Source: Candidatus Hamiltonella defensa 5AT (Acyrthosiphon pisum) (GTDB lineage Bacteria; Pseudomonadota; Gammaproteobacteria; Enterobacterales; Enterobacteriaceae). Taken from it: a stretch of 64,000 nt of DNA. Of the stretch, positions 46,777 to 55,222 are shown one piece after another (the first letter of the stretch is position 1; each line of letters starts with the position of its first letter). The position numbers and the translations under genes were made by a program. Location: positions 372,001 to 436,000 of the forward strand of contig NC_012751.1 of the NCBI RefSeq assembly GCF_000021705.1, in the 5' to 3' direction. The notes below the pieces were generated by a model that searched no databases, had not been told where the DNA came from, and was given only the letters and a program-made list of their open reading frames with translations.

Positions 46777-48087
46777 TCTGTTCCCTCAGCGTAAATACAG
46801 AAGAAAAATCAATATCACGCGCTACAATGACGGTCATCACGGTACCCGGCAAAATATAAGCGGTAGGAGGAATGTTGATGCTGTTCTCCAGAGCCTGGTT
46901 GGCCATGCTTTCTACGTTCTGCTCGCTGTTATTGACGGTGTAACCCTGGTTACTTTTTTGGGTCGCATTCGCCGCTGAGTGCAACGCATCCTGAATAAAT
47001 GACAACATGACGGCCCCGCCAAATCTCTGCCTGTAATGATGGTCTATCCAGGCTTCCGTTCCGCTCGCCCCCATCGGACCTGCTCCCAGGCTGTCTAGCT
47101 TTGCCCTGACACCGCTGGCCGTTTCCAGTTCAGTCCAGGATGTAAATACGCGCGTTTGCCCCGCCCGAACTTCCACTTTTTGTTCTCCGGTCAATTTGTC
47201 TCCCGCTTGCGCAATCACCACAGAACCATCAGACGAATACAGCGGTTCAGTCAGACGACATTCGATTAAACCGGGTTGATCTGTGATGATCCTGGTATAG
47301 AGCGCACAGCGGGTATAGGTGTTATGGGTCACCAAAAATTGACGTGATGGCATCACATAGGCTTTGCTCGATTCAAACCCTGTACCTGAAAGGGTCGATA
47401 AACGCCCTCGGCGGCCCTCTCCTATACTCATTCCCACTTGACTCGACCACTATGAAACTCCGCGGTCGGTGCATGAACAAACGCGTTGATTTGCTCAATA
47501 TCGGCATCTTCACTTTTCTCTTCTTTCCTGTGAGGATACCCCTCTATAGGATCCGCCGCACTTAATCCACTCGACTGAAACCGTCGCACGGTAGGGAAAA
47601 TACCGCCATCGAGTACGGGTTGAATCGTAGGCGCGGGCTTTGTCTGAAAGGTCTTACCCGAAGGGGTTTGCGTGACTGATGAACTGGTGCCTTTTTTTTG
47701 TTCTTCCTGCGGCGGCATAACGACATTGGTTTCCTTGGTTTCTTTGGTTTCTTTTTTTCTCATAAACTTATCCATGTCGTCATCTTTGCCAGTGACCCTT
47801 TGCAACGCGTCATCCGCTTTCACCCTCGATTCATCGATTTTATTGTTTTGACTCATGTGGCTGGCCGCAATCATGAAGATAACCATCACAGCAATGCACA
47901 GTGTCAAAACAACCCCTCCTGCTATCAAAAGGGTTTTTAGCGTCATACCCCTTTTTTTGCGTTTGACTCTCGCGTCAAAATCCCCTCTGGGAGAGATCCC
48001 ACCAGGGGCATTGACCTCAGAACGGGGAGGCGGATTTGGCGAAGTCTGCCCTTCTGGCGACGTTGATACATCCTCATTGACCGACAT
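46766..48087 (-). pseudogene. virB10: VirB10/TrbI-type channel protein, split in two frames
   Basis: VirB10 spans from the inner to the outer membrane in the type IV core complex. ORF 1 (47428-48087) has a cytoplasmic Pro-rich N terminus, one membrane helix (LLIAGGVVLTLCIAVMVIFM) and a linker with three KET repeats. ORF 2 (46766-47437) carries the periplasmic beta-barrel domain (GRRGRLSTLSGTGFESSKAY, VMPSRQFLV, RFGGAVMLSFIQDALHSA). They overlap by 10 bases and a -1 shift would fuse them. Separate products could not work, because ORF 2 lacks an anchor. The ATG at 48087 has AGGGAGG upstream. A base-calling error is possible. Confidence 0.85.
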
Positions 48088-48874
48088 CTTTGACCTCCCT
48101 GATTTGACCGGTGGTCGTCCCGTGATAGTTGTACCCGCCGGTATTGTTTTGCTCAGTACGCAGTTCAAGAACCAGACGGTTCAGGCGTAACCTGAACCGT
48201 TGACTGACCCCATGAACCACCATGATATCGTTCACTGAACGCACGTTCGCCAATGTTTCCGTGCCATCAGGGAGCACCTGATAGATAACCGGCCGCGGGG
48301 CATTCGTCGGGAAACGCAAACAGGTAAATGTGCCGTTATCCCACATTTCATCAGGCGACAAAGGCATGTCTCCCCGCTTTTGATAATGCCGGTTTATTCT
48401 GCCATCACAGGGATTTTTGTTCAGTTGACTCCCCTTAAAGCGCGTTTTTGCCGGTTTTGGCGGTTCAGGATACTTAAAACGAAGCAGGTAAGTCATGGCC
48501 GCCGGATTATCGATTAATCTCAACTCAATGAGGTAGGTACGTTTATTCGTGTTAATGATGACATTGGTGTCAGGCTCAATGGCGTTCATCTCCGGCTTGA
48601 CAACCACCATATTGCCCTCTTGATTCGCCCCAATCACCCAGGCTCCGGGATGACCTGTGGCAATCAGCCCACTCCCTAGATTGACCGTTTCTCCTGATGG
48701 GAATTGAATCGTAGACGTCCGGTTTTTCATGGTATTTAACCGGTAGACGTTATCTGGGCTGTAGAGCGCAGTCCGAATACGTTTATCCAGGGAAGATCCC
48801 CGGCCCAGAGTTTCTGCCGGCACCTCATACGCGAAGGCAGCGAAAATAAACGTAGCGGCCATCCATTTTTTCAT
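48074..48874 (-). CDS. virB9: Type IV secretion outer-membrane-ring protein VirB9
   Basis: 266 residues with a signal peptide (MAATFIFAAFAYEVPAETLG). The N-terminal domain includes FPSGETVNLGSGLIATGHP and the C-terminal domain RFPTNAPRPVIYQVLPDG and VHGVSQRFRLRLNRLVLE, all typical of VirB9, which pairs with VirB7 and VirB10 in the core complex. GGAGGG lies 7 bases before the ATG. The 3' end overlaps virB10 by 14 bases. No virB7-sized lipoprotein gene is seen next to it. Confidence 0.93.
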   Translation of the reverse strand: MKKWMAATFIFAAFAYEVPAETLGRGSSLDKRIRTALYSPDNVYRLNTMKNRTSTIQFPSGETVNLGSGLIATGHPGAWVIGANQEGNMVVVKPEMNAIEPDTNVIINTNKRTYLIELRLIDNPAAMTYLLRFKYPEPPKPAKTRFKGSQLNKNPCDGRINRHYQKRGDMPLSPDEMWDNGTFTCLRFPTNAPRPVIYQVLPDGTETLANVRSVNDIMVVHGVSQRFRLRLNRLVLELRTEQNNTGGYNYHGTTTGQIREVKDVGQ

Positions 48875-48877
48875 GGA

Positions 48878-51800
48878 CTACCCTCCTTTGACTTCCTGCG
48901 TTTTTGAGTAGGCGTGCACGCCAAATTCCAGGGGATTGAGCCATCTCTCTTCCTGCGTCACCGAAGGATTGTGATAATCAAACGAGACCGTCGCCAGCCA
49001 ATGGGTGACCTGGCTTTGCGGATCGGGATTTCCGTGACGATCAAGAATGGTTTTGGTGAAACGCACCTGATAGGTTTTTATCTCTTTATCCGCTTGAAGT
49101 TCCTTGCCGATGGCCGCCCTCATGGGCACAATGTGGTTAATTTTTGTCCGAATTTGCCGATTTTTACCCAATATTTCGGTATAGCCTTTACTGGACAGCT
49201 GAAAATTTTTGTATTCCGTGAACGGGTCACTATAAGAAAAGAGCTTAATCAGCGCATAGTTTGAGGTTTGTGAACTCCAGTTATAGGATTCATAGGTACG
49301 AACATAGGTCGACAGCCAATATTCATCCTGCACCTGATCGGTTTTTTTCCCCGCCGTCAGAGGCGCCACAATATCGGTATAACCCGAATGATTATCCACT
49401 CGGACAAGATACGGCTCTACCGTTTTCAGGGGAGTCAGTCCCAACACTGCGCCGAGGGACATCAACGCCAGCACCCCAAAAAAAATACACAGATACTGAC
49501 TGTGACGGGCTTGACGGCGATATTCCTGCGCCACGTTTTTAAGGGTGGGACCCTCCGTCTCTTCATCGGGGGGGCTCGGTTCAACATGACTTTTCTTTTT
49601 TTGCTCCCCCAGATTGTTATCATGAGTCCTCTCTAATGACGGATCCTCATCGTCAACGGAGGCTTTTTCAGGATCGGGGTCACGACTCTTTGTCGGCTCT
49701 TCAACACGCTGCCCCTCCCGCTCTATCGCCCGTTCTTCCTTGCGCTCTTCAAACTGCCGGTTCATCACTTTATCGGTAAAATGCACGTCGAGGTAATCCC
49801 TAACCGCCACCTCAATCACCTGTTTTTTGAAGTCATCGCTTCCTTTGATGGTGAGCGTACTCCCAAATTTCTCTTTTGCCAGGGACAAGGCAACGGCGAC
49901 CGCGGAATCGGTCATGCCCCCTTTGCGCACCGCAATGGCATGGCCGATATCAACAAACAGCGTACGGTCCGTCTTTTTATCCAGGTAATGCACATTTTTG
50001 CTGAGTTTCGCCCGCTTCGTGTAAAGATCACTGGCTGACATCATCCGCTGACGATCACGAAGTCGATTTTCAGTGAAGTGTCCGCTCAAGTGTTGAATCA
50101 GACGCGCGAAACGCGCTCTGGCAGGAGGAATCTCGGCACCTTCCACCGTATCACCGCTGAAAGAGGGGTTAGGAATTCGAGTGGCTTTAATCTTCTGGCG
50201 AATATCGGCACTCCCCATGTCGGGTCTCTCCTGTTTAAAAGCAATCTCAAGCTGTTTGATAGCCTCATGGGCTTTCAAACGTTCAAAAGTGAATACAGAG
50301 ACAGACTGCGTCTTTTCATCACGGGTCAATCTGTTATCACTCAAAATGGTGCGACGGGCAGTAAAAAACTGCCTGTCTACAGCGCGTATTGCTTGTCGGT
50401 GCTCGGGTAATATTGAGTTCTGTTCATGCTGTCTCAGAAAATAAGCCGCCAAAAAAGAAGCGTTTTTATCTGGCTTGGGCATCAGGCGACGAAGAGAACT
50501 CACTGTATTAGACTTTAAGGGCCGTTCAGAGGCACCAAAAAGTCGCTTTCCTCTCTGCTTTATCTCCTCCAGCGTCGCTACCCGATACAGATCCCGCGCA
50601 TAAGGCGGCAGGGTCAATGTTCCGGCGGGGCTTCCTCCCAGGCCATCTCTGATCCTGAAACCCTGTCTTCGGGCGATGTCTTCAACAGTTGGGACGCCAG
50701 AAAGGGCGGTAAACCGGTCGAAGTCGGGTTGCCCTGAGGCTCCTCTTCTTCTTCCTCCTGCTGATAAATCAGATCGCAATCGAGCACTTCTTCCTGATGT
50801 TGACTGTCCCAAGTGAACGTATGCATGACCCGGCAAAAACACCGTATTTTCGGCGTATTCACTGTCCCTGTCAGTTGCCACATCGCCGCAGGACACACTT
50901 TGCAAGCCATGGGGAGCGCAGGCAGCTCTTTCTCTTTCAGTTTGAGCAGAACTTCGCTGCTGATCACTTTTCCGTTCGGCAGGGTATAAGTCATAAATCT
51001 CTCTGTATTTTTCGTAAAAAGCGGTCTGACGTTGGGTCAGGAGCTGAATTTTTTCTTCAGGGGAGGCCCATCGATACCGATGCCTAAATTGAGGCGTTGC
51101 TTTGCTCACATATTTGATCTCTTTCGCCCGCTGAGGCCACCCACACAATCGGTCACGGATAATCGTTTTATCCAGAGGCGGCTTTTTGACTTCTCGACGA
51201 ACCACAAAATCATCCTGAAATATCGTTTCTTTCAAGTGAGTCCATTTTGCCTCACCAGGCAGTTTGACTGCGATATATTCATTCTCCTTTCCTTTATGAC
51301 GGAGTTTTGTTTCACCAAAAGAGGAAACATGCCCATAAAAGGCCTCGCGATCCCTGATGTTTTTCTCAATGACATCAAAGATAAGCTGCCTTTTAAAAGA
51401 CTGATGCTGGCTCCTGAAATCATCCCCTTTATAGCGAGAGAGCACATCAGCCGCCTGAGTGGGGTCAACTCGAATAGAATCTCTCGGAGAGGCCAGTTGA
51501 TATTTTTGGTTAATATATTCCTGGAAGGCTTCCAGATATTTGACGGATTGAGAAAAATGAGAACCGAGGGGATCACCTATTTTGCCCGACAATACATTTT
51601 TTTTGGGAATCACAATATGGATATGCGGTTTACGTTCAATCATTTCTCCCGTTTTTTTATCTTTCATTGCTTTTATTTTGGGTAAATGCGCTTCTGCATA
51701 AAAGTGATATTCTTCATCCTCATAAGCGTACATAAAAAATTCACGAAATTCTTGAGTGATATTATTTAATATTTCTTTTGAAACCTCATTTTCACGAAAT

Positions 51801-51994
51801 GACAGCGTGAACGTCAGATATCTGTCTTGTCCTTTGTCCGGTATTTGTTGATAGATGATTTCGGTTAAGTCCAGGTCGCCATCTAGAATAACCCGTTCAT
51901 CTAATTCTTCCCGGCCATAATCCCGGCCATTTTTAATGCCTTTTTCAAGATAGGCTTTAATTCCCTTATTGTATCCCCTCACTCTAATCAACAT
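48878..51994 (-). CDS. Relaxase fused to VirB8
   Basis: One uninterrupted 1038-residue frame. The N-terminal 200 residues are a relaxase-like domain with the metal-binding HXH motif in KPHIHIVIPKKN. A middle part rich in Arg and Ser, then LPD7-like sequence at about residues 650-745 (YLDKKTDRTLFVDIGHAIAV, ALSLAKEKFGSTLTIKGSDD), resembles plasmid relaxases. After a charged linker of about 80 residues comes a membrane helix (YLCIFFGVLALMSLGAVLGL, about 833-855) and a complete VirB8 periplasmic domain (VEPYLVRVDNHSGYTDIV, DEYWLSTYVRTYESYNW, QVTHWLATVSFDYHNP). Relaxase and VirB8 are normally separate. mobC overlaps its start by 11 bases and virB9 follows after 3. Confidence 0.85.
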   Translation of the reverse strand: MLIRVRGYNKGIKAYLEKGIKNGRDYGREELDERVILDGDLDLTEIIYQQIPDKGQDRYLTFTLSFRENEVSKEILNNITQEFREFFMYAYEDEEYHFYAEAHLPKIKAMKDKKTGEMIERKPHIHIVIPKKNVLSGKIGDPLGSHFSQSVKYLEAFQEYINQKYQLASPRDSIRVDPTQAADVLSRYKGDDFRSQHQSFKRQLIFDVIEKNIRDREAFYGHVSSFGETKLRHKGKENEYIAVKLPGEAKWTHLKETIFQDDFVVRREVKKPPLDKTIIRDRLCGWPQRAKEIKYVSKATPQFRHRYRWASPEEKIQLLTQRQTAFYEKYREIYDLYPAERKSDQQRSSAQTERERAACAPHGLQSVSCGDVATDRDSEYAENTVFLPGHAYVHLGQSTSGRSARLRSDLSAGGRRRGASGQPDFDRFTALSGVPTVEDIARRQGFRIRDGLGGSPAGTLTLPPYARDLYRVATLEEIKQRGKRLFGASERPLKSNTVSSLRRLMPKPDKNASFLAAYFLRQHEQNSILPEHRQAIRAVDRQFFTARRTILSDNRLTRDEKTQSVSVFTFERLKAHEAIKQLEIAFKQERPDMGSADIRQKIKATRIPNPSFSGDTVEGAEIPPARARFARLIQHLSGHFTENRLRDRQRMMSASDLYTKRAKLSKNVHYLDKKTDRTLFVDIGHAIAVRKGGMTDSAVAVALSLAKEKFGSTLTIKGSDDFKKQVIEVAVRDYLDVHFTDKVMNRQFEERKEERAIEREGQRVEEPTKSRDPDPEKASVDDEDPSLERTHDNNLGEQKKKSHVEPSPPDEETEGPTLKNVAQEYRRQARHSQYLCIFFGVLALMSLGAVLGLTPLKTVEPYLVRVDNHSGYTDIVAPLTAGKKTDQVQDEYWLSTYVRTYESYNWSSQTSNYALIKLFSYSDPFTEYKNFQLSSKGYTEILGKNRQIRTKINHIVPMRAAIGKELQADKEIKTYQVRFTKTILDRHGNPDPQSQVTHWLATVSFDYHNPSVTQEERWLNPLEFGVHAYSKTQEVKGG
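50614..50994 (-). CDS. Cys-rich ORF nested in another frame of the relaxase gene
   Basis: A 126-residue frame lies entirely inside the relaxase-VirB8 gene, on the same strand but another phase. It begins MTYTLPNGKVISSEVLLKL and has MACKVCPAAMWQ (CXXC), KIRCFCRVMHTFTW (CXC) and DCDLIYQ, followed by a run of Glu. The cysteine pairs and the globular appearance suggest a real metal-binding protein. The relaxase frame here is unusually Arg/Ser/Ala/Gly-rich, as expected of an overprinted region. AGAGAG precedes the ATG by 5 bases. I do not know the family for certain. Confidence 0.45.
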   Translation of the reverse strand: MTYTLPNGKVISSEVLLKLKEKELPALPMACKVCPAAMWQLTGTVNTPKIRCFCRVMHTFTWDSQHQEEVLDCDLIYQQEEEEEEPQGNPTSTGLPPFLASQLLKTSPEDRVSGSEMAWEEAPPEH

Positions 51995-52334
51995 CTTTGA
52001 TTTCCGTGATTAAAAGATCTCTTATAGAAATCAGCGCATTATTCAAAGAAGAATAAAAAGACAAAGGGATTTTCCCCATTAAGTGCGCTTGATTTAATTG
52101 ATGGGCTATTTGATTTAAATGGTGACTCGATTTATTGAATAAAAAAGTCAGCCGTTCTAAATTTTTAGAAGGGGCGGATTTTACAGTGAGCTGAATATTG
52201 GAATGTAAAAAAACTTCTCGAAAAAATTCAGATTGATTCATGCAAGAAGAAGCTAATTTTTTTTCAAATTGAGAAAAATCTTTTTCGGATAATCGAAAAG
52301 AAACCACCTTGTCTTTTTTCTTTTTCTCTGACAC
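51984..52334 (-). CDS. MobC-like relaxosome accessory protein
   Basis: 116 residues. The N-terminal part (KVVSFRLSEKDFSQFEKKL, then MNQSEFFREVFL) has the ribbon-helix-helix pattern of plasmid mobilisation proteins. The second half (SSHHLNQIAHQLNQAH, LNNALISIRDLLITEI) is typical of MobC, which helps melt oriT for the relaxase. A GTG start at 52334 has GGAG 6 bases upstream. A TTG 24 bases further up is less likely. Its end overlaps the relaxase start by 11 bases. Confidence 0.78.
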   Translation of the reverse strand: MSEKKKKDKVVSFRLSEKDFSQFEKKLASSCMNQSEFFREVFLHSNIQLTVKSAPSKNLERLTFLFNKSSHHLNQIAHQLNQAHLMGKIPLSFYSSLNNALISIRDLLITEIKDVD

Positions 52335-52653
52335 TGTTGACTCCAAAAAATAAATCAAAACTCACACCGACAAGTCAATCTGAGCGACAGAAAATTTCAA
52401 ATCCGTTTCCCTTTTGGCACACGCCTTTTTTAAAATCCCTCAGAAATTTGTAAACATCGTCAACGTGCCTCTCTCAATAAATTAAAAATAGGGGCTGATT
52501 TGATATTCATACATAAATCACACATAAATCACCTTTAAATATTAAATTTAATACATTTTTCATACACTTTATATGCATATGTGAAGTTTTTTAACTTGAC
52601 AATCATACACTTTTCAAACATAATTAATACACACACTATAGAAAAAAAACAAA
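52335..52653. other. Probable oriT and stb operator region
   Basis: Intergenic stretch between the divergent mobC-relaxase and stb-like units, the place where oriT lies in R388-type plasmids. Direct repeats are visible: ACATAAATCAC occurs twice in tandem near 52509-52531, and TCATACACTTT occurs at 52560-52570 and again at 52603-52613. The palindromic ATATGCATAT lies at 52571-52580. No nic site can be assigned without comparison. Confidence 0.5.
52596..52624 (+). promoter_or_regulatory. Sigma-70 promoter of the stb-like operon
   Basis: TTGACA (52596-52601), a 17-base spacer and CATAAT (52619-52624), ending 29 bases before the first ATG. One copy of the TCATACACTTT repeat lies within the spacer and a second about 30 bases upstream, which suggests autorepression by a DNA-binding product of the operon. 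Confidence 0.75.
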
Positions 52654-53064
52654 ATGAATGATTCAATAAAAGACCAGATAAATAACCTCATCTCTCTGCT
52701 TAATGACCCTAATATAAAAAGCAAACAAGCGGCTTTCAATGTCTGCTTTGAGCAACTGACGCAAGCGAAAAAATTAGCGTCATGGGAAACTATCGTATCC
52801 ATAATAAATATTGAAACAGGAATGGTTTTTGATGCAAAAACGGCAGCAAATATGTATGGCAGAACAAAGAAAAAATATTTAAATAAAAAAAAAATTATAA
52901 AACCTAAGGGGGTTAATCCTATAGAAAATAATGAATTTGTATCTACTGAAATCAACAAAAATAAAATTCATCAAAATCAAAAAAGACATGTTTCAAATCC
53001 TGATGAGCTACGAAAAATCAGATCACGCACTATTGACTTAGATGAATTAAAAAACGGAGATTAA
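52654..53064 (+). CDS. StbA-like plasmid DNA-binding protein (candidate)
   Basis: 136 residues, basic in the second half. The N-terminal part (SKQAAFNVCFEQLTQAKKLA, SWETIVSIINIETGMVFDAK) looks helical, with a possible helix-turn-helix, and is followed by a Lys/Asn-rich linker. Position and size match StbA of IncW plasmid R388 (about 142 aa), which binds repeats in front of the stbABC operon and regulates it. The direct repeats in this promoter fit that model. Sequence similarity to StbA is not certain. Confidence 0.55.
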   Translation: MNDSIKDQINNLISLLNDPNIKSKQAAFNVCFEQLTQAKKLASWETIVSIINIETGMVFDAKTAANMYGRTKKKYLNKKKIIKPKGVNPIENNEFVSTEINKNKIHQNQKRHVSNPDELRKIRSRTIDLDELKNGD

Positions 53065-53065
53065 T

Positions 53066-53776
53066 ATGAAAGTGGCAGTCTTAAATTATACTGGCACTGT
53101 AGGCAAAACCACTATTGCGGCTCATTTGTTATCACCTCGTATGAATAATGCACCGATCTTTGCTATTGAATCCATTAATGAGACAGCAGAAGGATTAGGT
53201 GTCGATGTTGAAAAAATGAAAGGAAATAAATTTAGAGATCTCTTTAAAAAAATCATGTTAGAAGATAATGCCATTATTGATATTGGAGCTTCGAATATTG
53301 AAGAATTTATGAACAACATGATTAAGTTCGATCATTCACATGAAGAAATTGACTTTTTTATTGTACCAGTCACGGCCGGAACAAAAGAACAAAAAGAGTC
53401 CATATCCATGTTAGATTCTTTATCAGCAATAGGCATACCACCTAATAAAATTAGAGTGATTTTCAACCGGGTTGATAGCAATGTGCTTGAAGAATTTCCT
53501 TTTATCATCGGTTTTTGTAAAAAAGAAAAATCATTCATTGCTAATACTAAGTGTGCCATTTGGGAAAATGAGCTATTCGATGCCTTATCTGTAAAAGGAC
53601 TGACTGTGGATGCTTTAATGAAAGATGAAACTGATTATAAATCCTTATTAAAATCAAAAACAAAAGCGTCAGAAAAAGATCGTCACCATTGGGCTGATAT
53701 GTTTGGGTTAAAAGCCTTATCAAAAAGCGTCAAACGAAATCTTGATGATGTGTATTTAGAGCTATTCAATAAATAA
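53066..53776 (+). CDS. StbB-like P-loop ATPase
   Basis: 236 residues. The N terminus MKVAVLNYTGTVGKTTIAAH is the deviant Walker A of the ParA/MinD/StbB group. IIDIGASN is the Walker B-like strand. FFIVPVTAGTKEQKESISML and RVIFNRVD follow the family plan. In R388 StbB acts in conjugation and plasmid positioning. Only one base separates it from the preceding gene, so translation is coupled. Confidence 0.72.
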   Translation: MKVAVLNYTGTVGKTTIAAHLLSPRMNNAPIFAIESINETAEGLGVDVEKMKGNKFRDLFKKIMLEDNAIIDIGASNIEEFMNNMIKFDHSHEEIDFFIVPVTAGTKEQKESISMLDSLSAIGIPPNKIRVIFNRVDSNVLEEFPFIIGFCKKEKSFIANTKCAIWENELFDALSVKGLTVDALMKDETDYKSLLKSKTKASEKDRHHWADMFGLKALSKSVKRNLDDVYLELFNK

Positions 53777-53788
53777 GGTTAAGAGTTT

Positions 53789-54388
53789 ATGAATAAAGAA
53801 AACATCTCTCCAAGAACCGCTCGTGATGCCCTTATTATTGAGCTTTTGGGCGATGTAGGGAGTATCCATGACGAAATTAAAGAACTCCCCAACCTCCTTA
53901 AAGTATCTCTTTCTGAATCATTAAAAATGATAGCTTCTGCCGTAGAAGAGGCAGAAAAAACGGCCGAAAAACTCAAAGAAGAAACACAAGCTGTCTTAGC
54001 CGCCTCATCTCAGGCTCAGTTACATCAGGTACAAGAGAACATCGGCAAGCTGGTTAAAAGTAGCATCGATACCGCAGTAGAAAAATCATTATCAGGGGCT
54101 AAAGCCGAAATTCAGACGCTTGAAGACAGAATTGACTCTGCCACTGCCGGCATTAAGAAACATAATCTGGCCATCATGAATTATGTTTTGGCCATCATGA
54201 TGACCGCAATGATTGTAACAATGCTTTTCTCGACTATCTATCTCTGGGGGGAAGTTCATGAAGCCAGAGAGGCCGCTCGATACGCGGAGCGTAATTTAAG
54301 CATCGCTGGGAGTGCCCTGAATACACTCCCTGAAAAGTATCAACAACAAATCAGAGACGAAATCACAAAAGCCAGGTCTAAGAATTGA
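53789..54388 (+). CDS. Membrane protein with coiled coil, third gene of the stb-like operon
   Basis: 199 residues. A long Ala/Glu/Lys-rich coiled coil (about 40-125) leads to a single membrane helix (AIMNYVLAIMMTAMIVTMLF) and a short charged tail. The position fits StbC, whose function is unclear. The coiled coil plus membrane anchor could attach the StbB ATPase to the membrane. It starts 12 bases after stbB. Confidence 0.6.
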   Translation: MNKENISPRTARDALIIELLGDVGSIHDEIKELPNLLKVSLSESLKMIASAVEEAEKTAEKLKEETQAVLAASSQAQLHQVQENIGKLVKSSIDTAVEKSLSGAKAEIQTLEDRIDSATAGIKKHNLAIMNYVLAIMMTAMIVTMLFSTIYLWGEVHEAREAARYAERNLSIAGSALNTLPEKYQQQIRDEITKARSKN

Positions 54389-54408
54389 TATACCTCAAAA
54401 AGATTGAC

Positions 54409-54555
54409 ATGCAGTACGACAAAAAATTGAATAAAAAAATTCGAAGAAGCCCACAGGCTATTTTTTCATCACCAAAAGGTCAAGTTGCAACCTGGAAAGC
54501 TCACCCTCATTATATTAAAATAGGGACATCACTTTATTTCGAGAGGGGTTTATGA
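54409..54555 (+). CDS. Small basic ORF coupled to the antitoxin gene
   Basis: 48-residue frame MQYDKKLNKKIRRSPQAIF ... LYFERGL, basic and without a membrane segment. Its stop overlaps the antitoxin start by 4 bases (ATGA), a common sign of translational coupling. I know no family. A TTGACA overlaps its ATG, so the region could instead be just the promoter of the toxin-antitoxin pair. Confidence 0.3.
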   Translation: MQYDKKLNKKIRRSPQAIFSSPKGQVATWKAHPHYIKIGTSLYFERGL

Positions 54556-54803
54556 CGACACTAACCAGTAAAGAGTTCAATCATGAAGTAGGGAAAGCCA
54601 AACGCGCCGCTTGTCAGGGGGCTGTTTTCATTACAGACAGAGGTAAACCTACCCACGTCCTGCTTTCTATCGATGAATACAGAAAAATGACACAGCACAG
54701 TCACAAAAATATCGTTGAAGCGTTATCGATGCCCTATCTATCAGAGATACCATTTGAAACCACTCGGTTAACTATTCTGACACACGACAAAGATATTTTT
54801 TGA
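54552..54803 (+). CDS. Phd/YefM-type antitoxin
   Basis: 83 residues. The Phd/YefM fold is visible: TLTSKEFNHEVGKAKRAA at the N terminus, AVFITDRGKPTHVLLSIDEY in the middle (RGKPTHVLLS is the hallmark strand-helix), then a toxin-binding tail. It binds its own promoter and neutralises the PIN toxin encoded next. Its stop shares one base with the toxin start (TGATG). GAGAGGGG precedes the ATG. Confidence 0.88.
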   Translation: MTTLTSKEFNHEVGKAKRAACQGAVFITDRGKPTHVLLSIDEYRKMTQHSHKNIVEALSMPYLSEIPFETTRLTILTHDKDIF

Positions 54804-55222
54804 TGTTTATTCTCGACACCAATGTGATTTCTGAACTCCGAAAAGTGGGGGATGGCAAAGCCAATAAATGTGTTACTAACTGGCTTTCCTCCGTTAATTC
54901 ACAGCAACTTTATTTGTCCGTGATAACCTTACTGGAGCTTGAACGCGGAGTTCTGAGAATCGAGCGCAAGGATGATATTCAGGGCAAAGTTTTACGTCGG
55001 TGGCTTGATGGTAGCGTGTTGCCCTTCTTTTCCGGCCGTGTTTTACCTTTGGATGTCGCTGTTGTACGTAAGTGCGCCCGTCTTCATGTACCTGATCCAA
55101 AACCAGAAAGTGACACTCTCATTGCCGCTACAGCATTGGTTCATGGATTTACCATTGTTACCCGAAATATCAAGGATTTTTCAGCAACGGGGGTTAACCT
55201 CATCAATCCTTGGGAAGAATAG
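54803..55222 (+). CDS. VapC-type PIN-domain toxin
   Basis: 139-residue PIN ribonuclease. Acidic active-site residues are seen in LDTNVISEL, in LLELERG (Glu), in DPKPESDTLIAATAL and in TRNIKDF. Such toxins cleave tRNA or rRNA when the antitoxin is lost. It forms an addiction module with the upstream Phd-type gene. Its stop abuts that of the convergent virB6. Confidence 0.88.
   Translation: MFILDTNVISELRKVGDGKANKCVTNWLSSVNSQQLYLSVITLLELERGVLRIERKDDIQGKVLRRWLDGSVLPFFSGRVLPLDVAVVRKCARLHVPDPKPESDTLIAATALVHGFTIVTRNIKDFSATGVNLINPWEE

Noticed and set aside
51032..51685. 217-codon plus-strand frame
   Set aside because: It is antisense to the relaxase domain. The relaxase reading is supported by motifs and operon context, and this frame is not.
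52501..52620. Direct repeats that might be a CRISPR array
   Set aside because: There are only two copies of each 11-base repeat, without regular spacers. They fit operator or iteron sites better.
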